Of a DNA stretch of 42,753 nt, positions 23,122 through 32,157 are shown in pieces. Under the pieces are notes generated by a model. The model saw only the letters and a list, made by a program, of their open reading frames with translations, did not search any database and was not told where the DNA came from. Both the position numbers and the translations under genes were made by a program. The stretch is from NCBI GenBank assembly GCA_041547565.1, contig JBFEUI010000010.1, positions 1-42,753 of the forward strand. Reading direction: 5' to 3'. How positions within the stretch are numbered: the stretch's first letter is position 1; every line of letters starts with the position of its first letter. This stretch comes from JBFEUI01 sp041547565 (GTDB lineage: Bacteria; Pseudomonadota; Gammaproteobacteria; Thiohalomonadales; Thiohalomonadaceae).

Positions 23122-23757
23122 CTAGTTTTCCTCCGTTGCCAGGTCATCCAGTTTCATCTGCAGCAGAGCCGCCTTCGACTGGACATTGGTATATCCGGCC
23201 AGTGCATTGTTATAGGCGGCGCGCGCCTCGTCAGGCTTGCCCTGGCTCAGATAGATATCACCCTTGAGCTCATCATAGGCCGCACCAAAGCTGCCCGCCT
23301 GGACTGTCTCGATGGTGCTGAGCGCCTTATCGGGTGCCCCCTGGGCCAACTGAATCCGGGCAAGTCGCAGACGCGCCAGCAGCTTGACCTCATTGCTGTT
23401 GCCCGCCTCCATCACCCGGCGAAAGTGGGCAGCGGCCCCGTCCATGTCCCCCTCTGTCACTGCCAGACGGGCCAGTGCCAGTGCCGCCAGGTCGGCATAA
23501 CCGGAAGCGGGAAAATCGGCAATTATCTTGCGCGCCTGTTCCCGCGCCTGTTCCGCATCGTTGTCGAGCACACCCATCATCTGCTGGTATCGCACAGAGG
23601 CGGCCTCGGCTTCGCCCGCGTTCATTTGCTGCCAACGCTGAAAACCAAATACGCCGGCGAGAAAAACCACCAGAGCAATGATCAGGGTGGTGCCGTTTTT
23701 ATCCCACCAACGTTTTAACGCTTCGACCTGTTCTTCTTCCGTATTGTAGACTTCCAC
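23122..23757 (-). CDS. yfgM: YfgM-like inner-membrane TPR protein
   Basis: A 211-residue ancillary SecYEG/chaperone-associated protein. It has a short cytoplasmic N terminus (VEVYNTEEEQVEALKRWW), one transmembrane helix (TTLIIALVVFLAGVFGF) and a periplasmic TPR-like domain. I chose the GTG at 23757 because AAGGAG lies six bases upstream and the N terminus then aligns with E. coli YfgM; a TTG 30 bases upstream would be the alternative. The bamB start follows three bases after the stop. Confidence 0.92.
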   Translation of the reverse strand: MEVYNTEEEQVEALKRWWDKNGTTLIIALVVFLAGVFGFQRWQQMNAGEAEAASVRYQQMMGVLDNDAEQAREQARKIIADFPASGYADLAALALARLAVTEGDMDGAAAHFRRVMEAGNSNEVKLLARLRLARIQLAQGAPDKALSTIETVQAGSFGAAYDELKGDIYLSQGKPDEARAAYNNALAGYTNVQSKAALLQMKLDDLATEEN

Positions 23758-23874
23758 AATCCGCTCCTTACCCGTTTCGTCATTCAATATATTCAGTTGC
23801 GAGTATCGAGGTACGTATGGCCAGGATATATTTCCCCCTCCCCTCGTTACTCACCGCTTGTCACGTTGTTACTT

Positions 23875-25152
23875 CTACAGCTTCAGATACTCACGCAATA
23901 CATCGGCCAACTCGGCCAGAGCAACCACCTTCTGCTCACGCTCTTCACGCAGGAACTTCATTCCCACGGTGCCTTCGGCCACCTCGGATTCACCGAGTAT
24001 CAGTGCAACCCGGGCACCACTTTTGTCCGCCTGCTTGAACTGGCTCTTGAAACTGCCGCCGCCACAATGGACCTTGATGCGCAGTGCAGGCAGCGCATCC
24101 CGCAGCGTCTCGGCCAGCTTCAGGCCGGCCGTCTGCGCGCCCTCGCCCATACGCACCAGGTAGACCTGGGGCAGAAACTGATCAACCGGCACATGTTCAA
24201 GCTCAAGCAGGCTGGTCAGGCGTTCAACCCCCATGGCAAAACCCGCGGCAGGCGTGGCCTTGCCACCGAGCTGTTCGACCAGCCCGTCAAAACGTCCGCC
24301 GGCACACACAGTGCCCTGGGCACCCAGTTTATCGGTCACCCACTCGAACACGGTCTTGCTGTAATAGTCCAGTCCGCGCACCAGGCATGGATTGATCTGG
24401 TAGGCCACACCCGCGCTATCGAGCAGCGCCAGCAACTGTTCGAAATGTTCACGCGACTCCTCGTCCAGGTGCTCGGTCAGCTTCGGCGCCCCCTCGATAA
24501 GCGCCTGCATTGCCGGATTCTTGCTGTCGAGGATACGCATCGGGTTGCTGTGCAGGCGACGCTGGCTGTCCTCGTCCAGCGAGTCGTGGTGAAAACTGAA
24601 ATACTCGACCAGCCGTTCACGGTAGGCGATGCGGCACGCCGGTGTGCCCAGCGAGTTGAGCTGCAGGGTGACGTCGTCCATCAGCCCGAGGCGTTTCCAC
24701 AGTCGCGCCGTCATGATGATCAATTCGGCATCGATGTCAGGGCCGGCCAGACCGAAGGTCTCCACCCCGATCTGGTGGAACTGGCGATAGCGCCCCTTTT
24801 GCGGCCGTTCATGCCGGAACATCGGCCCCATGTACCAGACGCGGTGCACCTGGTTGTGCAGCATACCGTTCTCAATCGCGGCGCGCACACAACCGGCGGT
24901 CCCTTCAGGCCGCAGCGTGAGGCTGTCGCCGTTGCGATCCTCGAAGGTGTACATCTCTTTCTCAACGATGTCGGTCACCTCGCCGATGGAGCGCTTGAAC
25001 AGCTCGGTCTTCTCGACGATCGGCATGCGCATCTCGGTATAGCCGTAGGCGGCAAGCACCTGCCTCACCTCGCCTTCCAGGTACTGCCAGAAAGGGGTGT
25101 CATCGGGCAGAATGTCATTCATTCCGCGGATGGCCTGAATATGTTTTGCCAA
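23875..25152 (-). CDS. hisS: Histidyl-tRNA synthetase
   Basis: A 425-residue class II aminoacyl-tRNA synthetase that charges tRNA-His. Visible are IRGMNDILPDD at the N terminus, motif 2 with YMGPMFRHERPQKGRYRQFHQIG, the histidine-specific RGLDYYSKTVFEW, and AGGRFDGL plus GFAMGVERL (motif 3). The C-terminal anticodon-binding domain starts near residue 325. It starts at a TTG with AAGGAA about eight bases upstream. It follows ispG in the conserved order. Confidence 0.97.
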   Translation of the reverse strand: MAKHIQAIRGMNDILPDDTPFWQYLEGEVRQVLAAYGYTEMRMPIVEKTELFKRSIGEVTDIVEKEMYTFEDRNGDSLTLRPEGTAGCVRAAIENGMLHNQVHRVWYMGPMFRHERPQKGRYRQFHQIGVETFGLAGPDIDAELIIMTARLWKRLGLMDDVTLQLNSLGTPACRIAYRERLVEYFSFHHDSLDEDSQRRLHSNPMRILDSKNPAMQALIEGAPKLTEHLDEESREHFEQLLALLDSAGVAYQINPCLVRGLDYYSKTVFEWVTDKLGAQGTVCAGGRFDGLVEQLGGKATPAAGFAMGVERLTSLLELEHVPVDQFLPQVYLVRMGEGAQTAGLKLAETLRDALPALRIKVHCGGGSFKSQFKQADKSGARVALILGESEVAEGTVGMKFLREEREQKVVALAELADVLREYLKL

Positions 25153-25185
25153 GGTAATAATTCCTTAAATCTTTACTTGTGTTGA

Positions 25186-26280
25186 TTATTTTTCGTCGGA
25201 CAGGCGGCGCCGTGCCAGTTCTTCGCGAATGTTCTTCTCCAGCTCGTCGACCAGACGCCCGTTATCGATCTTATGGTCCGGCTTGCCGCCCAGATAGAGC
25301 AGGTTGGGTTGGCCGCCGGTCAGGCCGATATCGGCCTCACGCGCCTCACCCGGTCCATTGACCACACACCCGATGACGGCCACATCCATCGGCTCCAGGA
25401 TATCCTCCAGCCGCTGCTCCAGTTCATTGACCGTGGCAATGACATCAAAGTTCTGGCGCGAACAGGAGGGACAGGCGATAAGGTTGATCCCCTTGCTGCG
25501 CAGGTGCAGGCTCTTGAGAATATCAAAGCCCACCTTGATCTCCTGCACCGGATCGGCGGCCAGCGAGACGCGGATGGTATCACCGATCCCCTCGCTCAGC
25601 AGCATACCCAGCCCGATGGCCGACTTGACCGTACCGGCGCGAAAACCGCCGGCCTCGGTAATACCCAGGTGCAGCGGCTGTTCAATCTGGCTTGCCAGCT
25701 TGCGGTAGGCCTCCACGGTCATGAACACCTCGGAGGCCTTGAGGCTGACCTTGTATTCCTGGTAGTCGAGACGATCGAGAATATCGATATGGCGCAGCGC
25801 CGACTCGACCATGGCGTCGGCAGTCGGCTCACCGTATTTGTGCTGCAGGTCTTTCTCCAGCGAACCGGCATTGACACCGATACGGATCGGCACCCCCTTG
25901 TCGCGTGCCGCATCCACCACGCTGCGCACCCTGTCTTCCTTGCCGATATTGCCGGGATTGATGCGCAGACAATCGACGCCAAGCTCCAGCACACGCAGGG
26001 CAATGCGGTGATCGAAATGGATATCGCTGACCAGCGGCACGCTGACCTGCTTGCGGATGCGGCCGAACGCCTCGGCGGCATCCATGGTCGGCACGGAGAC
26101 CCGGACAATATCGGCACCGGCCGCCTCCAGCTGGCGTATCTGGGCGAGCGTCGCCTCGATATCCGTGGTCTCGGTATTGGTCATGCTCTGCACCGAGATC
26201 GGGGCATCACCGCCGACCGCGACATTGCCAACATAAATCTGCCGCGTCATGCGGCGTTTGATCGGGCTCGCCTGCATCAT
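25186..26280 (-). CDS. ispG: 4-hydroxy-3-methylbut-2-enyl diphosphate synthase, flavodoxin type
   Basis: A 364-residue 4Fe-4S enzyme of the MEP isoprenoid pathway that converts MEcPP to HMBPP. The N-terminal TIM barrel has VGNVAVGGDAPISVQSMT. The C-terminal cluster domain has CPSCSRQNFD and IGCVVNGPGEA, giving the three cysteine ligands. The ATG at 26280 overlaps the rodZ stop (ATGA); a second ATG follows directly. It needs Fe-S clusters from the isc system encoded upstream on the same strand. Confidence 0.97.
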   Translation of the reverse strand: MMQASPIKRRMTRQIYVGNVAVGGDAPISVQSMTNTETTDIEATLAQIRQLEAAGADIVRVSVPTMDAAEAFGRIRKQVSVPLVSDIHFDHRIALRVLELGVDCLRINPGNIGKEDRVRSVVDAARDKGVPIRIGVNAGSLEKDLQHKYGEPTADAMVESALRHIDILDRLDYQEYKVSLKASEVFMTVEAYRKLASQIEQPLHLGITEAGGFRAGTVKSAIGLGMLLSEGIGDTIRVSLAADPVQEIKVGFDILKSLHLRSKGINLIACPSCSRQNFDVIATVNELEQRLEDILEPMDVAVIGCVVNGPGEAREADIGLTGGQPNLLYLGGKPDHKIDNGRLVDELEKNIREELARRRLSDEK

Positions 26281-27263
26281 TGTCTCGGGGCGTTGTCTTC
26301 AGTGCGCCCGATACGGAAACGGGCCATATCCTTACGGTGGTAGACACCGTGCTCGAACACCTCGCCGTTGTAGTAGAGCGTCACACCGGGGGCATAGCCC
26401 AGAAACACGGTAAACGGTGCTTCACCGCTGAGAAGGCGTGTCGCCCCGGCCTTGCCCAGGTCATAGGCCAGTTGACGTCCCGCCGCATCGCGGACGTCGA
26501 GCCAGCTGTCCTGCTCCAGCACAATCTTCAGTTCCGACTGGGCCATGTCCGCCGTCAGCTCCGGTATCTGTTCCGTGGCTTCCGGCTCGCCGTTCACGAT
26601 GTCATCTTCCGGCCTTTCAACCTCTACCTGTTCAACGGCAACGGGCTCTGGCTCAGCTTCTTCGACCGGCCGCTCAACAGCCTCTTCACTGGTATCAGCG
26701 TCGACAGCCTCCTGCACAGTCTGTTCAACGTTCTGCTCGTCGGCCTGCACGGAGGTTGCAGACTCATCCGGTACGGCAGCACTCACTTCAGCTTGCGGCG
26801 CGGGTACGGCAACCTGCGGTGTCTTCACCTCCACCGGCTGCTCCAGCTGCCTGGTGTACCACCATGTCGCCAGCAGCCCCAACAGTCCGAACACCACCAG
26901 GTAGGTCACCAGGCGTACGGGCAGATCACTGCTGCTGGCCTGAATCCCCTCCTTCGCCGTGGAGACTATCGGCGGCGGCTCGGCTGAACACTGGGCAAAC
27001 TCTTCGATAAGCTGGTCGGCCGGCAGTTCCACCAGCCTGGCATAGCTGCGCAGGTAACCGGTGACGAAGGTCATCGGCGGCAACTGCTCAATGTCGCCCT
27101 CTTCCATCGCCTCGATCAGGCGGCGCTGCAATTTCAGCTCGGCAGCCACCTCTTCACTGCTCAGGCCCTTAGCCTCACGGGCTTGGCGCAGGCGCTCCCC
27201 TGCCGGGCACACCCGTTCCTGTTCTTCGGCCGCTTCGGTCACTGTATCCGTGGCTTCATTCAC
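26277..27263 (-). CDS. rodZ: RodZ-like cell-shape / cytoskeletal protein
   Basis: A 328-residue bitopic protein. An N-terminal Xre-type helix-turn-helix domain (about residues 20-88, with GERLRQAREAKGLS and FVTGYLRSYARLV) precedes one transmembrane helix (117-135), a long acidic Glu/Val-rich linker (about 145-245) and a C-terminal DUF4115 domain (about 252-318). RodZ links MreB to the membrane and sets rod shape. I chose the GTG at 27263, which overlaps the pilW stop and has AGGAG upstream; an ATG at 27296 would add eleven residues but lacks a ribosome-binding site. Confidence 0.93.
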   Translation of the reverse strand: MNEATDTVTEAAEEQERVCPAGERLRQAREAKGLSSEEVAAELKLQRRLIEAMEEGDIEQLPPMTFVTGYLRSYARLVELPADQLIEEFAQCSAEPPPIVSTAKEGIQASSSDLPVRLVTYLVVFGLLGLLATWWYTRQLEQPVEVKTPQVAVPAPQAEVSAAVPDESATSVQADEQNVEQTVQEAVDADTSEEAVERPVEEAEPEPVAVEQVEVERPEDDIVNGEPEATEQIPELTADMAQSELKIVLEQDSWLDVRDAAGRQLAYDLGKAGATRLLSGEAPFTVFLGYAPGVTLYYNGEVFEHGVYHRKDMARFRIGRTEDNAPRQ

Positions 27264-28017
27264 CTTGTTCCAACTCCTGGTAGCGTTTGGCCTCATCTGA
27301 ATCGGGGTAGAGCCGCATTAACTGCAGTGAATAACTGGAAACGGCGTTTTTGTCGCCCAGCTCTTTTTCCACACGTATTCCCAGCCACAGGGTCTCGGGA
27401 GTGTGGCGCCCCAGTTCCAGGTAGCGCTGCAGATAGGCCCGGCTTGATAGTGCGCTGCCCTTCTCATAACTGATCTGCGCCATCCATGCCAGGCTCTTGG
27501 GCATTTTTGGATTAATCTCCAGTCCCTTGCGGAAATAATCCTCCGCCTTTTGCATATCGGGTTTCTGGACCAGGCACATGCCCAGGTTTTCATACAACTG
27601 TGCCTTCTGCCGATACACCGGATTACCCAGAATGTTCAGAAACTGCGCCTCGGCCTCATCATAGCGCCCACGCTCGCAGAGAAACACACCGTAGTTGTTC
27701 ACCAGCGCATCGTCACCCTTGGCCTCATCGATGGCAATACGAAAATGCCTGTCCGCCTTGTCGTACTCTTTCAGGCGTCGATATAGTTCGGCGGCATAGT
27801 GGTTGGCCTTGACCGATTCGGGATTCTGACCCAGTGCACGCAGCAGTTTCTCGTGGGCGAGCTGATAATTCTCCTTTTGCATGTAGCGCAAACCCAGCTC
27901 GGCATTGACCTCTGCTGACTCAAGACGGCGCTCCTCTTCATTGATCGTCTGGCTCGAACTGCAGCCGGCCAGCACGGCTAGCAATCCCAGGAAAACCAGG
28001 GCACTCCATCGACTCAT
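27256..28017 (-). CDS. pilW: Type IV pilus biogenesis/stability lipoprotein PilW (PilF)
   Basis: A 253-residue outer-membrane lipoprotein with lipobox LAGC (Cys19) and tandem TPR repeats from about residue 38 (AELGLRYMQKENYQLAHEKL and later copies). It acts as the pilotin for PilQ secretin assembly. The ATG overlaps the rlmN stop by four bases. The rlmN-pilW-rodZ-ispG-hisS order is conserved in gammaproteobacteria. No other pilus genes are in the window. Confidence 0.94.
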   Translation of the reverse strand: MSRWSALVFLGLLAVLAGCSSSQTINEEERRLESAEVNAELGLRYMQKENYQLAHEKLLRALGQNPESVKANHYAAELYRRLKEYDKADRHFRIAIDEAKGDDALVNNYGVFLCERGRYDEAEAQFLNILGNPVYRQKAQLYENLGMCLVQKPDMQKAEDYFRKGLEINPKMPKSLAWMAQISYEKGSALSSRAYLQRYLELGRHTPETLWLGIRVEKELGDKNAVSSYSLQLMRLYPDSDEAKRYQELEQGE

Positions 28018-29114
28018 GCGCTTCTCTCCTCTACTACGGCATAGCGGGTGCTGCGCCGTGTTCTGTCCTTGACTTCACCAACCAGCTGACCGCAGGCTGC
28101 CGAAATATCATCCCCCCTCGTCTTGCGCGTCACGGTTATCAGGCCGCCCTGCATCAGGATATCGCGGAAGCGATCGATCTCCGCCTTGCCGGGGGGCTGG
28201 TACTCGCTGCCGGGAAACGGGTTGAAGGGAATCAGGTTCATCTTTGACGGTACATCCCGCAGGATGCGCAACAGTTCACGGGCATGTGCCGGTGAGTCGT
28301 TTACGCCCTTTATCAGTGTGTACTCGATAGTCACGCGGTGGTGCGACTTGCCCTTCACGTAGCGCTTGCAGGCGGCGAGCAGTTCCTTGAGCGGGTACTT
28401 TTTATTCAACGGCACCAGGGTATTGCGCAATGCGTCATTGGGCGCATGCAGCGAGACGGCAAGACAGACATCACTACGCTGGCTCAATTCATCAATGGCC
28501 GGCACGATGCCTGCCGTGCTCACCGTCACCCGACGCTTGGAGATGCCAAAGGCATAATCATCCATCATCAGATCAAGGGCCGGGATGAGCGCCTCCATGT
28601 TCATCAGCGGTTCACCCATCCCCATCATCACCACGTTGGTAATCACCCGTTCACCCTTGTTTTTCGGCAAACCGAGCATGCGGGCCGCGACGACAAGCTG
28701 CGCGATGATTTCGCCGGTGCTCAGATTGCGGTTGAAGCCCTGGCGAGCGGTTGAGCAGAAACTGCAGGCCAGGGTGCAACCGACCTGTGAAGAGACACAC
28801 AGCGTGCCCCGATCGCCATCAGGAATAAACACCGTCTCAACGCTGTTGTGGCTGTCGAGCTTCAGCACCCATTTGCGGGTACCGTCCTGCGAGGGCTGTT
28901 CGGCGACCACCTCCGGCAGGCGGATCTCGGCTGTTGTCCTGAGCCGCTCACGCAGCGCCTTGCTCAGGTTGGTCATGGCATCGAAATCATCGATGCCATA
29001 GTGATAGATCCACTTCATCACCTGTGAGGCGCGGAAGGGTTTCTCTCCCATTTGGGCGAAAAAGGCCTCCATCCCCTCGCGGTTCAGGTCCAGCAGATTG
29101 GTCTTTTCGGTCAT
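28014..29114 (-). CDS. rlmN: Dual-specificity 23S rRNA m2A2503 / tRNA m2A37 methyltransferase
   Basis: A 366-residue radical SAM methyltransferase. The 4Fe-4S motif CTLACSFC is present, with VSSQVGC just before it and the GMGEPLMN motif after. The second catalytic cysteine near the C terminus lies in ISAACGQL. It methylates C2 of A2503 in 23S rRNA and A37 in some tRNAs. I chose the ATG at 29114; a GTG nine bases upstream is an alternative and neither has a strong ribosome-binding site. In many relatives ndk lies directly upstream, but here it is absent. Confidence 0.95.
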   Translation of the reverse strand: MTEKTNLLDLNREGMEAFFAQMGEKPFRASQVMKWIYHYGIDDFDAMTNLSKALRERLRTTAEIRLPEVVAEQPSQDGTRKWVLKLDSHNSVETVFIPDGDRGTLCVSSQVGCTLACSFCSTARQGFNRNLSTGEIIAQLVVAARMLGLPKNKGERVITNVVMMGMGEPLMNMEALIPALDLMMDDYAFGISKRRVTVSTAGIVPAIDELSQRSDVCLAVSLHAPNDALRNTLVPLNKKYPLKELLAACKRYVKGKSHHRVTIEYTLIKGVNDSPAHARELLRILRDVPSKMNLIPFNPFPGSEYQPPGKAEIDRFRDILMQGGLITVTRKTRGDDISAACGQLVGEVKDRTRRSTRYAVVEERSA

Positions 29115-29480
29115 CTCGACCACCAGCCTCTACCTCTCGGTTGCCATTTACATCAGGTCAACTCAGCGGCGCCACCCAGGCTGACGCCCTCATCAGTGTT
29201 GCCCAACCCAGTCCCCTGCGGATAGGTCACCCCATTACCCCGCGCTTGCTCGCCACGGCATCGGCTTTAGGAATAAAAAAATGCTCTGCCCGACACCCAT
29301 CAACGATCCCAAAAAACTTTCAATATCAGGGAGGTAATAGAATTTTGATAAACGCGTGATTATACGCTGCCACCGCCCGCCACGCTAGGGAATACGCAGC
29401 CTTGGCAGTGGAATGAGAGCCCGATCACGGTGGAGCGGGATGGAGGGTGGAGGGAGTGGTGTGTGTGCGGCGAGTGAAAC
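29115..29480. other. Intergenic region between iscX and rlmN
   Basis: No gene is recognised, and I see no remnant of ndk. The rlmN side is GC-rich and has a short open stretch on the minus strand without a start or a family match. A perfect -10 TATAAT lies at 29364-29359 on the minus strand. The iscX side is purine-rich (29425-29475, plus strand). I recognised no riboswitch or structured RNA, but I could not compute a fold. Confidence 0.55.
29359..29364 (-). promoter_or_regulatory. Candidate -10 element upstream of rlmN
   Basis: TATAAT on the minus strand is followed by CACGCG, the same pattern as at 4323 and 38294. The -35 is poor (TAGCGT at 17 bp). The implied leader of about 240 bases before rlmN is long. 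Confidence 0.35.
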
Positions 29481-29675
29481 TTACTCTCGCTCTTCGATCC
29501 AGGTCATCTGTATGGCCTCCAGGATCTTCTCGTTGGAGTGCTCGGGATCATCATCGAACCCCTCCAGTTCACAAACCCAGTCGTGGAGGTCGGTAAAACG
29601 TACGTACCGGGGGTCGACGTCGGGATGGGCTTCATCAAGCTCGATGGCAATATCGTTGATGTCGGTCCACTTCAT
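29481..29675 (-). CDS. iscX: Fe-S assembly protein IscX
   Basis: A 64-residue acidic protein of the IscX (YfhJ) family, an iron-binding regulator of IscS. The N-terminal MKWTDINDIAIELDEAHPD and FTDLHDWV match the family, as does the length (about 66). A strong AGGAGGA precedes the ATG. It is the last gene of the isc operon, downstream of fdx. Confidence 0.96.
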   Translation of the reverse strand: MKWTDINDIAIELDEAHPDVDPRYVRFTDLHDWVCELEGFDDDPEHSNEKILEAIQMTWIEERE

Positions 29676-29729
29676 CGTTTCATCCTCCTACAGCACATAT
29701 TATTACCTTCAGATTCAAAAGGTTACAAC

Positions 29730-30068
29730 CTAGTGATTTTCGGACACCATGTTGATGGTGTACTTGGGAAGCTCAACCACCAGGTCCTCATCGCCCACCA
29801 CTGCCTGGCAGGACAGGCGCGACTCTGGCTCCAGCCCCCAGGCCTTGTCCAGCATGTCCTCTTCCAGTTCGTCGGCCTCATTCAGCGAATCGAAACCCTC
29901 GCGCACCACCACGTGACAGGTGGTGCAGGCACAGGATTTCTCGCAGGCATGCTCGATTTCGATGCCGTTGGCCAGGGCGGCGTCACAGATGGTAACGCCC
30001 GGCTCCGCCTCGATCACGGCCCCATCCGGGCAGATCTCTTCATGGGGCAAAAATATCAGTTGTGGCAC
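29730..30068 (-). CDS. fdx: ISC-type 2Fe-2S ferredoxin
   Basis: A 112-residue adrenodoxin-like ferredoxin that donates electrons during cluster assembly. The cluster ligands are Cys42, Cys48, Cys51 (ACEKSCACTTC) and Cys87 (RLSCQAV), at the same numbers as in E. coli Fdx. An extra Cys46 is also present, as in other ISC ferredoxins. It starts at a GTG with GAGAGG upstream, 14 bp after hscA ends. Confidence 0.96.
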   Translation of the reverse strand: MPQLIFLPHEEICPDGAVIEAEPGVTICDAALANGIEIEHACEKSCACTTCHVVVREGFDSLNEADELEEDMLDKAWGLEPESRLSCQAVVGDEDLVVELPKYTINMVSENH

Positions 30069-30082
30069 GGCCTCTCTCCCAC

Positions 30083-31960
30083 TTATTCACTAAATTCATC
30101 AACTTTGTGACCCGACAGGGCCTGCTGAATGCTGGCGTTCATCCGCCGGGCAGCAAACTCCGAACTGGCGGCATTGACCTCTTCAACGGCCTTTTTGATC
30201 GCCTTTTCATCATCACCACCCTTGATGGCTCGCAGTCTATCCATCTGCACATCCAGTGCGGCACGCTCCTCGGCGCTGAGCAGTCGCTCACCGTCGGCGG
30301 CCAGCGCCACCTCCATCGCCTCCAGCACCCGTTCGGCCTCCACCTGCTGCTCGCGCAGGTTACGGGCATCGATATCGTCCCGTGCATGGTCCATGGAGTC
30401 CTTGAGCATCTGGGTGATCTCCTCGTCGGTCAGCCCGTAGGAGGGCTTGACCTGGATACTGCTCTCGACGCCGGTGGTCTGCTCCCGTGCGCTCACCGAC
30501 AGCAACCCGTCAGCGTCGACCTGGAAGGTCACGCGGATACGGGCCGCACCCGCCACCATCGGCGGTATGCCGCGCAGTTCAAAACGCGCCAGCGAACGGC
30601 AATCGCTCACCAGTTCCCGCTCACCCTGCAGCACGTGTATCGCCATCGCGCTCTGGCCATCCTTGAAAGTGGTAAAATCCTGGGCGCGTGCCACGGGAAT
30701 GGTGGTATTGCGCGGTATCACCTTCTCCACCAGGCCACCCATGGTCTCCAGTCCCAGCGACAGCGGAATCACATCGAGCAGCAGCATCTCATCATCGGGC
30801 TTGTTGCCGACCAGCACATCGGCCTGCATCGCCGCCCCGATGGCCACCACCTTGTCGGGGTCGATATCGGTTTTCAGCTCACTGTTGAAAAACTCGCCCA
30901 CCAGCTGGCGCACGCGCGGAGCGCGGGTCGAGCCGCCGACCATCACCACATCCATGATCTCACCACTGTCCACGCCGGCATCACGCAGTGCACGACGACA
31001 GGGGATCAGTGTCTTGCGGATCACCGGGTCGACCAGGCGGTTGAACTCCTTGCGGGTCAGAGTCCCTTCCCAGTGGCTGCCGTCGGCCAGTTCGACCTTC
31101 AGCTCCACCGCGGCATGCTCGGTGAGCGCCTCCTTGGCGGCACAGGCATCGCGCATCAGGCGGCGCATCTGATAGTGGTCCGCATCGTCGGCGATCTCCG
31201 CCTGCTGCATGATCCACTCGGCCACGGCCCGGTCCATGTCATCACCGCCCAGGGCTGAATCGCCGGCCGTGGACAGGACCTCGAACACGCCCTTGTTCAG
31301 GCGCAGCACGGAGACATCGAAGGTGCCTCCGCCAAAATCGTAGACGGCGATCACCCCCTCCGAGCCCCGATCAAGGCCGTAGGCCACGGCGGCGGCCGTG
31401 GGCTCGTTGAGCAGACGTAGTACATTCAACCCCGCCAGGGTGGCCGCATCCTTGGTCGCCTGACGCTGGGCATCGTCAAAGTAGGCCGGCACGGTAATTA
31501 CCACCCCAGTCAGCTCACCGCCCAGGCTCCCCTCGGCACGTGATTTGAGCACCCGCAGGATATCGGCCGAGACCTCGACCGGACTGAATTCGCCCGCCAC
31601 CGTACTGATCTTGGGCATGGAGGACGCGCCACCGACAAACTCATAGGGCAGACGCGAACCGAGGCGTTTGACATCGTCCACACCCCGTCCCATGAAGCGC
31701 TTGACCGAGGCGATGGTGTTCAGCGGGTCTTCGGCAGCCTGCGCCCTGGCATCCCGTCCCACCACGCGCTCGCCGCCTTCCATGTAGCGCACGACGGAGG
31801 GCAGCAGGTGCTCGCCAGCCTCATCCGGCAGCGTTTCCGCCATGCCGCTGCGCACCGTGGCCACCAGCGAGTTGGTGGTGCCCAGATCGATGCCAGCGGC
31901 AAGTCGGTGTTCATGGGGAGCGGCCGATTGGCCAGGCTCGCTGATCTGCAGTAGTGCCAT
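30083..31960 (-). CDS. hscA: Fe-S assembly Hsp70 chaperone HscA
   Basis: A 625-residue specialised DnaK-family chaperone that binds the LPPVK motif of IscU and drives cluster transfer with HscB. The ATPase domain shows AAGIDLGTTNSLVA, YDFGGGTFDVS and VGGSTRAPRVR. The substrate-binding domain begins near residue 390 (DVIPLSLGLETMGG). It is separated from hscB by a 197-bp gap with a repeat-like insertion, unlike the tight spacing seen in many isc operons. Confidence 0.96.
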   Translation of the reverse strand: MALLQISEPGQSAAPHEHRLAAGIDLGTTNSLVATVRSGMAETLPDEAGEHLLPSVVRYMEGGERVVGRDARAQAAEDPLNTIASVKRFMGRGVDDVKRLGSRLPYEFVGGASSMPKISTVAGEFSPVEVSADILRVLKSRAEGSLGGELTGVVITVPAYFDDAQRQATKDAATLAGLNVLRLLNEPTAAAVAYGLDRGSEGVIAVYDFGGGTFDVSVLRLNKGVFEVLSTAGDSALGGDDMDRAVAEWIMQQAEIADDADHYQMRRLMRDACAAKEALTEHAAVELKVELADGSHWEGTLTRKEFNRLVDPVIRKTLIPCRRALRDAGVDSGEIMDVVMVGGSTRAPRVRQLVGEFFNSELKTDIDPDKVVAIGAAMQADVLVGNKPDDEMLLLDVIPLSLGLETMGGLVEKVIPRNTTIPVARAQDFTTFKDGQSAMAIHVLQGERELVSDCRSLARFELRGIPPMVAGAARIRVTFQVDADGLLSVSAREQTTGVESSIQVKPSYGLTDEEITQMLKDSMDHARDDIDARNLREQQVEAERVLEAMEVALAADGERLLSAEERAALDVQMDRLRAIKGGDDEKAIKKAVEEVNAASSEFAARRMNASIQQALSGHKVDEFSE

Positions 31961-32022
31961 TTTTTAATTTTTCCAGATAGCTGTTACGACAAGGGCTGAA
32001 TCAAAAAAACAAGAATAGTGAA

Positions 32023-32150
32023 TTTTGTTTCAGGACAAGGCGCGGCAACTTCTTGACCAAATCGCCGGCAGCGATCCGGGACAGCCGCAGGCTGGGCCCG
32101 AAAGGCGAGCCACATGGATGTGGCAAGTATGCGCACTGCACGAAACAAAA
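32023..32150. repeat. Repeat-like insertion between hscB and hscA (possible MITE/REP-type element)
   Basis: A 128-bp stretch is bounded by perfect nine-base inverted ends, TTTTGTTTC (32023-32031) and GAAACAAAA (32142-32150). Inside are two perfect hairpins: GCCACAT/ATGTGGC (32109-32124) and CAGCC/GGCTG (32082-32094). There is no ribosome-binding site and no credible gene. The nested palindromes and terminal repeats resemble dispersed intergenic elements. No second copy is visible in this window, so mobility is unproven. Confidence 0.5.
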
Positions 32151-32157
32151 GGCGTAT

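Noticed and set aside
29115..29358. Possible riboswitch or structured RNA upstream of rlmN
   Set aside because: No known riboswitch core was recognised by eye, and no fold could be computed.
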